Source: Glandiceps talaboti (taxonomy: Eukaryota; Hemichordata; Enteropneusta; Spengelidae). From it: 64,000 nt of DNA. Positions 31,997 through 43,226 of the stretch are shown piece by piece. Position 1 is the stretch's first letter. Every line of letters begins with the position of its first letter. The notes below the pieces were generated by a model. That model searched no databases, was not told where the DNA came from, and saw only the letters and a program-made list of their open reading frames with translations. Both the position numbers and the translations under genes were made by a program. The DNA is taken from assembly GCF_964340395.1 (NCBI RefSeq), contig NC_135555.1, forward strand, positions 3,468,501 to 3,532,500, written 5' to 3'.

Positions 31997-32151
31997 TGTC
32001 ATGAGTTGTAATGCTAGACTGAAGTTGACCTTACATGACCTCATTAATTATTCATATATAATACAGATACGCAGTTACGTTCATACACGTTGTCGTTGTC
32101 AGTGTCTCTTCTTCATCACACATCCACTACACCGAACCCCAACTCATTACA
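31997..32151 (+). repeat. 3' LTR
   Basis: 155 bp, identical to the 5' LTR apart from loss of two bases near the end. Followed by the GAAAC target duplication. Confidence 0.95.
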
Positions 32152-32244
32152 GAAACCATCACGACATGTGACGTATATGTGAGACTGTAACACTGGATTG
32201 CATAAGTATCAGCAGCGCACATATGATATAATTCATTTGATTAA

Positions 32245-33467
32245 GGGAGCGATCAGTTTTTACGGCCGGGGGGCAGCAAATCAGAGGGGGGTCACCTTAA
32301 TTTGGGACTCAAAGAAGTGAATAAAGGGGGGTCACCTTGTTTTCAACTAAACAAAATCATGAGCCACGCTCCTGAACTTAAATGTCCATACATACTTACT
32401 GAAGCCAAAACTTCTATAGTACTGACACGGTGCAAAGTTATAAGGAAATTTAGATTTTACATCTCCCCTGGAATATCTAGTATCCACATTGAGTGACTGT
32501 ATACTGCGAGTAACATTTTCTCAGCAGATCATAATATTACATTTCCTTGGTATTAGAATGTATTTATTTTCAAGGCTATCATGTTGCCAGCAATATACTG
32601 GACAACATAGCCAATAGTAAGTGAATTGAATTAGTAATCTAGTTTAGAAACTGCTGTAGTACAGAAAACATTTTTATGACATTTTTTAATTTCTATTTTG
32701 AAACCAATGACATTTATCACATTTCATTATTCAAAACCTTTCAAAAATATTTTGGTTAAAATTAGCAGTGTGGTCAATGAATGGGGGTGGGGGTGGTGTT
32801 TTGAGTCAGTGCCATGATTAAACTGAACAATTATGAACAGGACAAACAAGTGCAAACGTGTACATGTATGGAAAGCTGCAGTTGTGTTAAGTCTAAAGAA
32901 AACAATATATTGACTATATGATGTGAACATATCTTTATATGATGTAAACAATTCATTATATGATGCAAGTACATCATTATGTGTGACAGTTATTGATATG
33001 GGTTTACAAGTATATTAACTCCATTTATAATATTGTACTTGATAATTAACTGAATTAATCAATGTTAATAGTTCACTCAATCTAAGAGATATCCTAGAAC
33101 TTTTGGTTACTAAACCATGAATATTTTGTATGTCCGTGAAGGGTTCCTATCTAAAGAGCTTTATACATGTGAAACAATGGATTTTGGTTAGCAATTTACC
33201 AGATACACTTAAAATTACTGAAAATGTAACATGTAAAATTAACTATGCAGTGTGCAGTATTATGCTTTGAGAATAGAGTGTCTTTTGCAAGAACAAAAAG
33301 AGTATTTCCTGTCAACAGATGGGGGGGGGGTCATTGTGTTTTTTTATTTGTCAGAGGGGGGGGGGTGGATTGTTTTGTGGATGAATTGCAGGGGGGTCAC
33401 TATTTTTAAGTACAACATGAACAAAAAGTCACCGGCCCACCCCCGGCCGTAAAAACTGATCGCTCCC
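32245..33467. mobile_element. 1.22-kb Harbinger-like non-autonomous element
   Basis: The 28-bp ends match as perfect inverted repeats. They start GGGAGCGATCAGTTTTTACG, continue into a CGGCCGGGGG stretch, and are flanked by TAA on both sides (32242-32244 and 33468-33470). G-rich direct motifs (GGGGGGTCAC) lie just inside each end. The interior is non-coding. The TWA duplication points to PIF/Harbinger mobilisation. Confidence 0.8.
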
Positions 33468-33470
33468 TAA

Positions 33471-34394
33471 GCTGTAATTAATTCTTACCTTTCGTATGGA
33501 TGCGGTCAGAATTTAGGACTTCGGAGGCTTGGCAGAAATATGAGGGGGGGGGGGAATTGCGGGTTCGAAGGGGGCGGGCATGGAAATTCTATTTTATTAT
33601 TTTATATCTAATGTACTACACTCTTTGTTATAAAACCTTAACATTTGGGTGTTTGAGACACACACAATTCTTGTTTGAGACACACACAATCCTTGTTTGA
33701 GACACACACAATCCAGGTCTTAGAGCTTAGCATTTGCCGTTTTGTGCAACAATTTACTCTAAAACAGGACACATCAAAAGATGCGTCAGTTAGAGGCGAC
33801 AATACAAAGTCCAGGCGAAACAGTTAAATGTTGATTTCACGTAAGGAAATTGATAGTGTTTATTGCGGAGTGTGGCGGCCACTATGAAAAATATGAAAGA
33901 ACTCATCAAACAGAAATATAAATGCTACTAATCAGTACAGGTCTGTTGATCCACTGAACACGGCATCCAGCATACGTACATCTAACTACTATGCATATTT
34001 AGCACTGCGCGCATTGTGAGGAACCCAAAGATATGCGACTGGATGCATTTATTGATTTGGGTACAAAAATAGAACCCCTCATTGAAACCGTGTAGTAATG
34101 TTACTACGGTTACTTTCATTGGGAACAATGTAGCTAATTTCTATACAACTTGTATAATTTGTACGTGTTGCAATTTGGACTAACGACGAGGCTAGCAACT
34201 GTGAAGGAGGATCGAGGAGGAAGCAACTAGTTGCATGGTGAGTCGCAAGAGCTAACTGTTGCACATGCGTAGAAATATAAAAGTTACAGGTCATAGAGGT
34301 CAAGTCTTCTAGCGGCAGGAACTTAAGAGAAATGCTATAAAATTGCTAATATTTACCAATAAAATGACGGAAAACTTGTTGAGGTATCGATAGA
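33471..34394. other. Intergenic, no gene seen
   Basis: AT-rich DNA containing a 22-bp tandem repeat (33651-33715). No recognisable exon or RNA gene. Confidence 0.55.
33651..33715. repeat. 22-bp tandem repeat, three copies
   Basis: Three near-perfect copies of a unit containing GTTTGAGACACACACAAT. Confidence 0.85.
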
Positions 34395-35416
34395 AAACTA
34401 CATTTTTATTTTCTATATTATTTTCTATTTTATATTCTATTTATTTGAGATGTCTACAGGATTACCCCATTTACAGACACTCTGAAATTGGAAAGACTAA
34501 AATACATACAATATTTACAAAACTAGTAAAAATAGAAATAAAATAAATTAAAAGAAGATAAAAATTACCGAAATTGCGTTAAGTTCACACATCAACTATT
34601 TCATTTAGGACATCTTTTCTAAAAGTACTGAGACTTGAAAATATGTCAGTGTTTTGCAAGGTGTTGATAAAATTGACGGTCCTGGGTAAAAACGAGTTTT
34701 TCCTTTGAGTAGAATTAAAACGTGCCATTTTAAATGTGTAGTGGGAACGGAGATTCCTGGATGGCACACGAAACGGAACATTGGCAACAATATAAGAGCC
34801 ATTTAAGCATTTATATAAAAAGACTGCGTCCAGCAATTTCCTACGAGATTGAAGACTTTGAATATTAAAATACTGACAAAGATTACTGTAATCGAGGTTT
34901 ACTCCTTTACCAGGGAACGATTTTCCAAAATAAAGGTAGTTGAGGAATTTATGCTGGACCCTTTCAATTTTAGTGATTAAATACTTCTGATGGGGTGACC
35001 AAACTTGTAGACAATACTCTAGTTGACTCCGTACAAGCGATTTATATAAATTAATGATACAAGAACTGTCTTGCAGATACGCTTTATCAAACCAACTAGC
35101 CTGTAAGCCTTTTTGACGATGTCCTGAATGTGTAACTCCCAGCTTAAATTAGTTGAAAGGACAACGCCAAGATCTTTGACTTGGTTTACACGGTCTATTT
35201 TGATGCCGTTAATCGTATATTTATGAGAGATGACAGTCTTCTTCCTACTGAAAGTAATCACATTGCATTTCTTCAAATTAAGTTTGAGGTGCCACAGTTT
35301 GCACCACTCAGAAACGTTATTAAGATCATTGTGTAGTCTAAAACAGTCTAAATCATTAAAAATTGTCTTAAAAATCTTGGAGTCGTCTGCATACAGCAAA
35401 CACTCAGACGACTTAA
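34395..35416 (-). pseudogene. Broken LINE reverse transcriptase (Jockey/CR1-like), 3' part
   Basis: On the minus strand, KSSECLLYADDSKIF (RT catalytic YADD) is followed by LNLKKCNVITFSRKK, VKDLGVVLSTNLSWELHI, LYKSLVRSQLEYCLQVWSP and a C-terminal tail ending at 34585-34587. This is the palm and thumb of a non-LTR retrotransposon RT. The frame changes at about 35,060-35,080, between the ICK and the INLYKSLVRS blocks, so the copy is dead. The 5' part with endonuclease is missing. The 3' UTR ends in ATAGAATATAAAATAG-type repeats near 34,395. A transposon with TAA duplication is inserted at its upstream edge. Confidence 0.85.
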
Positions 35417-36444
35417 GGCTGCTTTCACAAAAACTTGTTGGGGGGGGGTCAGGAGATTTTTTGTAAAACCCTTATTTTTTTTCAAGTACCCCCCCTGCCA
35501 TATTCCAAAAATTTTCAAGTACCCCCCCCCTGCCAAAGCCCCAAATATTTCAAGTACCCTCCCCCCCCCCACCCGAATAAATTTTCAAGTACCCCCACCC
35601 GGGGGATAAATCCCCGGGGGATAAATCCATGGGTAACATTCCGGGGAGGCTCCTCACAAACATTGAAATACAAAGTGTTGAAACTTACTGAAACCCCTAG
35701 GTTTACAAGTATTGAGGACAATTTTCAAGTACTTTATGACTGTGGATAATGTTTATGGTTTGAAATTTTATGCCACTAGATAGCCTCCTACATGTCCGTA
35801 CTTTCAAAAAAAAGTGGTCACTGTGTGAAGAGGACACGCCCTTCCATACACCCCCCCTCCCACTAGCTATTATGGGATGTTGTTTCTGCTCAAAATCAAG
35901 ATTGTCTGATTGAAAGAGAAAACTCTGAGGGCTAAGTATCTCCAAGTAGAGTATAAGTTACAGCTCAATGTGAGACCTTTTCATTGCAATGCCTATCTAT
36001 TTGTAAATAAATCTCTTATTAAGCTGAAGTCGATTGGCTTTGCCATTGTTATTTTAATGCCGTGTACCATACAATTGTACATCTATAGATGTGGGCAGGG
36101 GGGGGGAAGGAGATACATATATTACAATTACATATATCAAAATATGTATAGCCTCGTGAGGGGGGGGGGCGCAAATGTAAGACCTATTTTTGCAAAGCCC
36201 ACACTATTTGTAAAGGAATCTCTTATTTTTCTGTATGGATGCTGAAGTCGATTGCCAGTTATTTTGATATAGTGTATCATAAATTGTACAGAATGCGGGA
36301 AGTGTGTGTGTGTGGGGGGGGGGTGTACTGTACTGTATGGGGTGAATGTTTTGAGAGGGCAAAGGGGGAAAAGGGGGCTGCAAAACAAATTTTGACCAAA
36401 ACATTTTCTGCTCAGGTCCTCTGCCATTAATTCTGACAGCAGCC
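35417..36444. mobile_element. 1.03-kb Harbinger-like element nested in the LINE
   Basis: Short inverted ends GGCTGCTTTCA and TGACAGCAGCC are flanked by TAA on both sides (35414-35416 and 36445-36447). It contains a C-run tandem repeat (35480-35600) and an internal direct duplication of about 180-200 bp (about 35950-36150 and 36165-36345) that shares CTGAAGTCGATTG. No transposase is encoded. Confidence 0.65.
35480..35600. repeat. TTTTCAAGTACCCCC tandem repeat
   Basis: Four imperfect copies, about 31-36 bp apart, of TTTCAAGTACCC followed by a C-run. They lie inside the Harbinger-like element. Confidence 0.75.
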
Positions 36445-36454
36445 TAAGGGAATG

Positions 36455-36830
36455 TTATTTTTTAGCATAATTAATGCTTTTGAGTAATTAAGCTATATCT
36501 CAAGAATACATACTTCAAATGTCGCAAAATTTGTACATACATCAACCACAATAAGCACGCATGTACTTAAAGGCCAGCGTCGTAAACTACAGCCTCTTTT
36601 ACGGCACCATCCAAGACGCAATATTTCGTTGCTTCAGCAGAAATATGTGCTCTGGTTTGCGAGAATGTATGGTTTTTAGTTTTGACAAATAATTTGCATA
36701 CTTAATGATTTGGTAATTAGGCAATATCTTTAAAAAAATTTACAGCTCCAAATTGCATACAGTTTGGTACATATATCAACCATAACAATGTGCACATCTA
36801 TGAAGCGATGTGAAGAGCTGCCATATATTA
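36455..36830. repeat. Dispersed repeat copies, same family as 23810-24370
   Basis: Two units with GCATAATTAATG / TTTGCATACTTAATG, a GTAATTAGGC-type word and CAACCATAA / CAACCACAA words, in the order seen in the 24-kb array. They are separated by an unrelated 100-base stretch. Confidence 0.6.
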
Positions 36831-36842
36831 GATAGTTGTAAT

Positions 36843-36857
36843 AGCGCCCTCTTCAGG
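36843..36857 (-). promoter_or_regulatory. CTCF-like core motif
   Basis: Minus-strand CCTGAAGAGGGCGCT fits the vertebrate CTCF core. It is located between the transposon cluster and the histone H1 gene. Confidence 0.35.
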
Positions 36858-37061
36858 TGATGTATGATTATTAGTTAATCAAATATCTTCAAGTAAAGGT
36901 AGGTTTGAAGAAAAAATCACATGGTTAATAATATTCACTGATTTCCCTCGACAAGTTATCATAATATTGTTTACAATATATGATAACATGCTTATGACAA
37001 TGTTGTTTGCCTTAAAATGTCTAATACATGAAGTGCTAGACTAAAGAATAATGCATATATA

Positions 37062-37063
37062 TA

Positions 37064-37112
<49 letters not shown>
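37062..37112. repeat. (TA)n microsatellite
   Basis: About 25 TA units. Confidence 0.95.
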
Positions 37113-37116
<4 letters not shown>

Positions 37117-37975
37117 TATAATTATTTTTCTTTATATTAATTAGGCAGTGTTTTTTTATTCAATTTCGTTAGCTAAGAAATAAAAGTGCAAACATTTGTC
37201 ATATATCTATTGACAAAATCATTTACACGTCTAAGCTACCTTCGTCTATACGATCATAAACAGATATTCGTTTATTCCTGTCCTTTGTTCTTTCTTTTAA
37301 GAAAAGGACCGCCATCTTTGAAATATTTACCTTCAGGCCTACAGTCGACAATAATAATATAGAATAATGTTTAGTGTTAATATCACAGGAGTGGACACTT
37401 GAATAATTTTATAACCACATCACAATTTCATTACCTGAAATGTGTTGAAAATGTTTTTAACCATCAGTGTATATAAAATGATTTACATGCCACCATTAGG
37501 CAATATCATTTAAATGAGGAACTGTCTTTTCTAAATCATCATGAATAAGCAAAGCTACGGTGAAATTCTAATAAAAATAATTGAGTGATATGTAAAAGTT
37601 TGTTGACCTTAGGAAGGATGAACGATGATACAACGGTTGCATGTGACTGTAATGTCTAAATGATATTTCTATTTCAAAAGCACTTTAAAGAATACGAACT
37701 TCACACCAGCGTAGCGTGTTGTGTCCTCTTTAAATCACAGTAAAATGATGAATTTTGATTGTGAGTTAACATTAAATATAAACAATATTACATATCTCAT
37801 CGATGTACATCAAATGAAAAGAAATCACTTTCAAGCCAATTTTTCATCAAACGGAAGTCTGTCTTGTCAAAAAATGTATTTTTGTATTTGCCTGACACTG
37901 GACAATGGAAATTAAGAATCAGAGTGAAAATATCGATTGTTTTTAGTCAGAAATAAGGAGAAATACTGAGCAAGA

Positions 37976-37982
37976 AAACACA
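37976..37982 (+). promoter_or_regulatory. Histone H1 box
   Basis: AAACACA, the conserved element of animal linker-histone promoters, lies about 75 bases upstream of the TATA box. This is the normal layout for H1 genes. Confidence 0.75.
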
Positions 37983-38051
37983 GACTGGTCACTATGACGC
38001 CATACTGTTTGCAATGCAGGCGAATGTTCACTCCGACGTTCGCAATCTCGT

Positions 38052-38058
38052 TATAAAA
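38052..38058 (+). promoter_or_regulatory. TATA box of histone H1
   Basis: TATAAAA within CGTTATAAAAAGCAG. Transcription would start near 38,080, giving a 5' UTR of about 240 bases. Confidence 0.75.
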
Positions 38059-38320
38059 AGCAGGTGTTATCAGGTTTTGTTCTCATTCACATTCCTTGCC
38101 ACCTTGAAGTTCTAGTTATTCCAATAGTGACGGTTTGCAGTAAGAACGACCTCGGAAGTGCCATACCATCTATTTGAGCTTTGCCGGCCAATTTCAGTTC
38201 GCTGAAGCAGTACGTTTTACCGCTTCCCCTACATCACCACCAACACTTGAAGGCCAGCAGTAACACCAGCGGCCGTTATCGTAAATCACATCACGTAAGT
38301 GCATCTATCGATATATCAAC

Positions 38321-38965
38321 ATGACGGAAGGTGACGTGAAACCAAAACGATCCACACCAAACCATCCAAAAACATTAGATATGGTGGTTGAGGCCATAGG
38401 TGCACTTGACGAGAAAAATGGGGCCTCCGTGCAAGCCATAAAGACCTGGATACTGGCAAATTACGCCGTCGACCCGACTAGAATAAAGGCACTTCTGAAG
38501 AAAGCTTTTGTTAAAGGACTTGAAACTGGAGTGTTGGCAAGACCAGCTCGTTCAATGGCGTCTGTTGGAGCAACCGGTCGCTTCAAAATTGGAAAACCGC
38601 CGAAACCAGAAAAGAAGAAACCTGTGAAGAAGCCGAGGAAAATTGCTGTCGCAGATGAAGGCACGTCACCTAAACAAGCGAAGAAGAAAGCTGCAAAGAA
38701 AACGAAATCGCCCAAAGCTATGAAGGACACCAAGGAGAAAAAAGAAAAGAAAAAGTCGAAACCCACAGCCAAATCCTCAAAATCTCCTGCAAAGAAGGCG
38801 AAAACAAAGTCGCCAGGTGAGAAGAAACTTAAGAAGAAAACCTCAAAATCGCCAAGCGCAAAAAAGTCTGAAAAGAAAACCAAGGACTCTACAACAAAAG
38901 TTAATAAAGTTAAATCCAAAGCGAAAACGACGGCGGTAAAGAAGACAAAGAAGAAATCAGATTGA
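38321..38965 (+). CDS. Linker histone H1 (intronless)
   Basis: 214 codons. H1 binds linker DNA at the nucleosome dyad and compacts chromatin. Residues 1-13 are a short N-terminal tail. About 14-91 form the winged-helix globular domain: HPKTLDMVVEAIGALDEKNG, VQAIKTWILANY, ALLKKAFVKGLETG and GATGRFKIG. Residues 92-214 are a Lys-rich tail with many Ser-Pro sites (SPKQ, SPKA, SPAK, SPGE, SPSA) and almost no acidic stretch. The end of the globular domain (ARPARSMASVGATGRFK) departs from canonical somatic H1 and resembles cleavage-stage, oocyte or H1-delta-like variants. The message ends with AATAAA, not a histone stem-loop, so it is probably a replication-independent variant. No other histone gene is adjacent. 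Confidence 0.93.
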   Translation: MTEGDVKPKRSTPNHPKTLDMVVEAIGALDEKNGASVQAIKTWILANYAVDPTRIKALLKKAFVKGLETGVLARPARSMASVGATGRFKIGKPPKPEKKKPVKKPRKIAVADEGTSPKQAKKKAAKKTKSPKAMKDTKEKKEKKKSKPTAKSSKSPAKKAKTKSPGEKKLKKKTSKSPSAKKSEKKTKDSTTKVNKVKSKAKTTAVKKTKKKSD

Positions 38966-39095
38966 ACAAGAACGGCTGTAATGTGAATTGATAACATTTT
39001 TGAACTTTTACTCATCGAACTTTTACATGTGTGCACTATTTTGCTATTAACGGAACTACTGAACTTTGTGTGTGCCATTTTTTGATATTGTATTA

Positions 39096-39101
39096 AATAA
39101 A
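39096..39101 (+). terminator. Poly(A) signal of histone H1
   Basis: AATAAA about 130 bases after the stop, followed by a T-rich stretch (TTTCATTTCCTTTTTGG). No GGCTCTTTT-type histone stem-loop was found between the stop and this point. Confidence 0.75.
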
Positions 39102-39119
39102 AGTTTCATTTCCTTTTTG

Positions 39120-40085
39120 GACGCTTTCTAAATTTGATCTTCGCGTGTGTGTTTTGTGTGGTGTGGTGCAAGAATGTGTGTGAATCTCAATGGCTAAAAG
39201 ACAGGTGTTCGCTTTCGAAGACTTTGCACGAGCATGCAGATGTGTTGAATATGGCGTTACATTTGAAGAAGATAAATATTATCGGAAATGGGTCAATGCA
39301 ATGCAGTACAATACCACCCCCATCTTCCCTTGCCCAAAACGAGAAAAAAATGTCTTGGTAGCAGAAGTCGCACCCAACATGATTCGAGCCTGAACATTCA
39401 AACCTAGTTTAGCCTTCTAGATCTGCCTACCGTTTAGATCATTACGTAACAATAACGTTTAACGAAAAGTGTGTAAAAGTCTGCTCATTTACTTTATTAC
39501 AATATCCGACTACGTAGATTGCAATCTACACAATACATTTGGTAACATTTAAATTTCACGTCTTTTTAATTCTTTAGCAAATACATGACGGTTATTAGAC
39601 TGTCCTGTGGTGACAGAAACTGGGCTGTATTGTATTCGCTAGGATCAACTCGGTCTCCAAAGTAATGCTATATATTGTTCTAAGGTCTTCTTAAAGTGGA
39701 TATTAAAATAAGAAGTTATGGTCCTCTTCGGCGATGAGTCATTTTATTACGGTTTCACGATGTACATATATTCTCTGCCGAACCGTGAGTTATATCATGA
39801 GTGGAACAGTGACGTTTATAGTTCCAATTCTGTATTTCAGGTTTCAGCCGTGATTTTAATTTACAGTAAATGTCAAAAGTATAGGGATATTCTGGTGACT
39901 ATCGTCTAGAGATGACAGACACAGTGCCTCGATTTGTCCAATGGTCTTTGATTTGATATGACCAAATTAAAAGAGGTGTATATTTAACCCCTTTCATTTT
40001 ACTCAACTCATAACACCTACTTAGAGCTGTAGAAACTCAAGATGCGAAACGAAAAAACTAGAAACGACAGACGTGGATCAGTTAC
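39120..40085. other. Intergenic between H1 and syntrophin
   Basis: Nothing recognisable beyond short non-coding open frames. CpG content rises towards the syntrophin exon. Confidence 0.5.
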
Positions 40086-40186
40086 ACGTTGATGGCGCGC
40101 TAACAATTTAATCACGTGACAATATTATCATTCTGCTGAACGCCGCGCCGAGCATAGCGCCTTGCTCTCGCAGATCATTCTGCAAA
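40086..40186 (+). promoter_or_regulatory. Probable syntrophin promoter / 5' UTR
   Basis: CpG-rich DNA just upstream of the start codon with an E-box (ATCACGTGAC, about 40113) and GCGCGCT / CGCCGCGCCG stretches. No TATA box at a useful position. The transcription start is not known. Confidence 0.4.
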
Positions 40187-40664
40187 ATGGCAGCTTCAGG
40201 AGTGGCCAAATCAGGCCTTTTAGAAGTGTTTGCAAAAGACGAATGGTGTCGGGTTCTAGCGTCACTTGGAGAAGAAGAGCTTACAATCAGTCTTGAGGAA
40301 AACTTTGATGCCAACGGCGTTGCAAACGGCACAGCAGACCCAAGTCGACACGATGCGATCCGCGAGTCAAATTACTACAGCTCCGAGAAGGATGGTCTTC
40401 CGGAGTCGATCGCCAATGCGACGAGAAAGGTCAAAGTCGTGAAGCAAGACGTCGGTGGTTTGGGGATAAGTATAAAAGGAGGAAAAGAAAACAAAATGCC
40501 TATTATTATTAGCAAGATTTTCAAAGGTCTCGCTGCCGATCAGACGGAGAGCCTTTATGTTGGAGATGCAATTTTATCAGTGAACAGTGAAGACCTTAGA
40601 GATGCAACCCACGACGAAGCTGTGCGAGCTCTGAAGCGGGCGGGGAAAGAAGTCGAGTTGGAAG
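40187..40664 (+). CDS. Beta-type syntrophin, first coding exon
   Basis: Syntrophins are cytoplasmic adaptors that bind dystrophin-family proteins and bring channels and kinases to the membrane. This exon encodes residues 1-159 plus one base and ends at [30 protein letters not shown] is the first half of PH1. A variable loop (about 38-78) follows. The PDZ domain starts at about 81, with ligand-binding loop GLGI (91-94), [31 protein letters not shown] and [18 protein letters not shown]. The sequence matches vertebrate SNTB1/SNTB2 closely, and the exon ends where the vertebrate first exon does (before VKYMRE). The start has A at -3 and G at +4. Later exons were not found in the remaining 23 kb. 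Confidence 0.93.
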
Positions 40665-43071
40665 GTGAGTGACGATATGATTACACAAAATACTAGTCTA
40701 ACCAGACACATGTAACCCGCAAGTGAGTCACTCGAGTATCCGTGTATAGCAATATCGGAAATTGTTACATGGATAGTGTCGTTTGTGAGGGTAGTACGAG
40801 CCCCATTTTCATTTCCGGTGCATGCAACCACACTAGTACTAGTAGTAGTACTGCATACACCGCACATTGAGATTTGGCATACCGTTACAAACATAAAACA
40901 AATACAGAAGCCAAGCTCGATCCCCGTATCCGGTCTCCCAGGTTGAGGGAAACTACAGAGACGTGTAACGGGGAAACCAGATGATAATTTTCTATAATTG
41001 AATTATGAATGCCCTCTGACCTTAAACTGTTGCCACTGATTCATTCATTGTATACATCCAAATTATTACAGTATATAAATACGACTAAATTTACTCATTG
41101 ACCACCACTGCATTATCTAAATCACAGTACTATAGTCACATGTGGTTTGTTTACATATGCCAGCTTGTTTGTGGCAGGTGTGCTTGTTTTCCAGTTGGTT
41201 CATCTCACTTTGTTTACTCAAGATGAAAATGAAAAGCTACCAGTAACTTTCTGCAGGACAATTTGTACAAGAAAAGTGGAATAATAGTAATTTGATCACA
41301 CTTTTGATGAAAATAAAATTATTTACCACTGTAGTAGTACCAGTTTCAATATTTTTCTATCAGTTTAAACATCTCCAGTTTGAACTTGTTTCACTCCAAA
41401 CTCAATTGAGATATTATACAACTTTTAAAAAAAAAAATTAATTATGCTTCATGTTTTGCACCATCTCAACTCAATATGAGAAACATAAATCATATCATTT
41501 ATCTGCATATATATATTATACAATCAAACTGTTTGGTGTAACAAGTTTATATCCAAACTATGAGAATGATTCGTCAACATCTTCATTTCCATTAAATTAT
41601 TTGTTGTTTGTTTTAGTTGTGCTGTTATTGGATCTCAGCACAATTCGAGACAAATTAAAAAAAATAATGTGCATATTTAGATAGTAGATTTCAACATTTT
41701 TGTGTAAAAAGTGACAAAAATTACAAAAACATGTATCTTCAACATTTTTATTTCAATCAAATAAGTTACACATTTTTTGTCATGCTGTAACTTTTTTCCT
41801 GCATTTCAGCACCATTTTAGACATATTGAAATAAGCATGTGTTAAAAAAATAAATATCAAAATGTTTAAAGATAAGTTATCAGAATTAGAGAAATTAGTA
41901 TAATATGAATTTATAATTCAGGTGGGTAATCTATCAGTGATGACCCATCCTGGTATGTATTAGTATTATTTCTGTGATGGACCTCGGATTTAAAATTTTG
42001 ATATCAGAATTGTAATACAGTGCAAATTCCACTGCTTCTGTGTGTAAATACTGTCTGACTATTTTGTGTCATATCTTTGATTTATAATTGCTATAGAGAC
42101 TAAGACTGTTCATACTGTAATGTAGTAGTAATATAACTTAGCTACTGAAATATGAAACCAGAATGAGACTGACATAGGTATAATATAATTACCATCATGA
42201 TGTATTCATAATGAAAAAAGTTCACATGAATAATTCATAATTGTATATGTACAAATGGAATTGGAATGGAATGTTGTCAAAATGTACATGAATATGTATA
42301 ACATAATTTGTGGAAATTAAATGTTACTTATATTGGTTTCCATGGTAACAACACAATAACCTAAATGTCCATGTATTTCAGGGATATGGTGAGGATGTAC
42401 TAGTTGTATAGATACATTCTTGGAATTCCTTGTGCATATATGTTGTAACCTGAATATAATACTGTAGTATTGTGTTGTTGTACATAACATAGAAGTTACA
42501 AGTCCAACTACCAGTTTATTTGTTCATAAATGTTTTATAAGTTTTGGATTATGTGTGTAAGATGACTAACAGGTAAAGTATTGTCAATTATACAAAATCA
42601 AGACATATCAAACCTTAATGTAAAACCATCATTCATTTGTAACTTGATGACAAACCTGTAATTTCTAGTCTTCAACTTACATCTACATCATGCCCAACCC
42701 AGGAAACTTTCACAAGTTGACTTCCTCAAAACTCGGTGACTATTCAAGGTCAGACAACACACAGCACACACAATTGTACATGTGGCTATGTAAAGGTAAC
42801 CTATACACATTATGAATATAAAATGTAAATGAATTTTCTGTATGAAACATTCCCCATACTAAATGTCACAGTATTTTGTGATAAATGTTACCCCAAAGAC
42901 TTGTCTGTAATCGGCAATGTCATTTTCTTTGAACCATTATGTTGAGCCAAATACAGTCAAGTCACTGGGTGAGGTAAATGTTACTGAAATGATCAAGGTC
43001 TGTATATTGAGATGTGATTCAAGTATATGAAATTGTCTACACATACATGTAATTGTAAATTGTGTTATTGC

Positions 43072-43226
43072 TAAGTTGATAGATTTAACTTTGTGTTGCA
43101 CCAAAATGTACAATTAGCTCACTCACTTCAGAAAACACTGATGAAGCCATGGTGGATATCTGGCAAAAGCTTTGGTGAGCTAATTGTATATGTTGGTGCA
43201 ATACGAAGTTAAATCTATCAACTTTA
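43072..43226. mobile_element. Foldback MITE
   Basis: Arms of about 50 bp contain AAGTTGATAGATTTAAC at the outside and ACAATTAGCTCAC inside in inverted orientation, around a loop of about 55 bases. Confidence 0.75.

Larger units (their letters stand above)
27385..32151 (+). mobile_element. Full-length Ty3-type LTR retrotransposon (Mag-like)
   Basis: The 4767-bp element has LTRs of 157 and 155 bp beginning TGTCATG and ending ATTACA. They differ only by a 2-bp indel. It has a primer binding site directly after the 5' LTR, a purine tract before the 3' LTR, and a 5-bp target duplication GAAAC (27380-27384 and 32152-32156). One open frame encodes Gag and Pol. Gene order protease, RT, RNase H, integrase places it in the Ty3 group; the Gag CCHC layout and short LTRs suggest the Mag lineage. 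It lies head-to-head with the NXPE gene. Confidence 0.95.
36448..37975. other. Intergenic region upstream of histone H1
   Basis: It holds diverged copies of the 136-160 bp repeat family (36455-36830), a CTCF-like motif and a TA dinucleotide tract. No gene seen. Confidence 0.55.

Noticed and set aside
38461-39078. 205-codon open frame antisense to histone H1
   Set aside because: Phe/Val-rich mirror of the Lys-rich tail codons of H1; a shadow frame.
39190-39393. 67-codon open frame after H1 (MAKRQVF...)
   Set aside because: No recognisable family, no splice or poly(A) context; likely chance.
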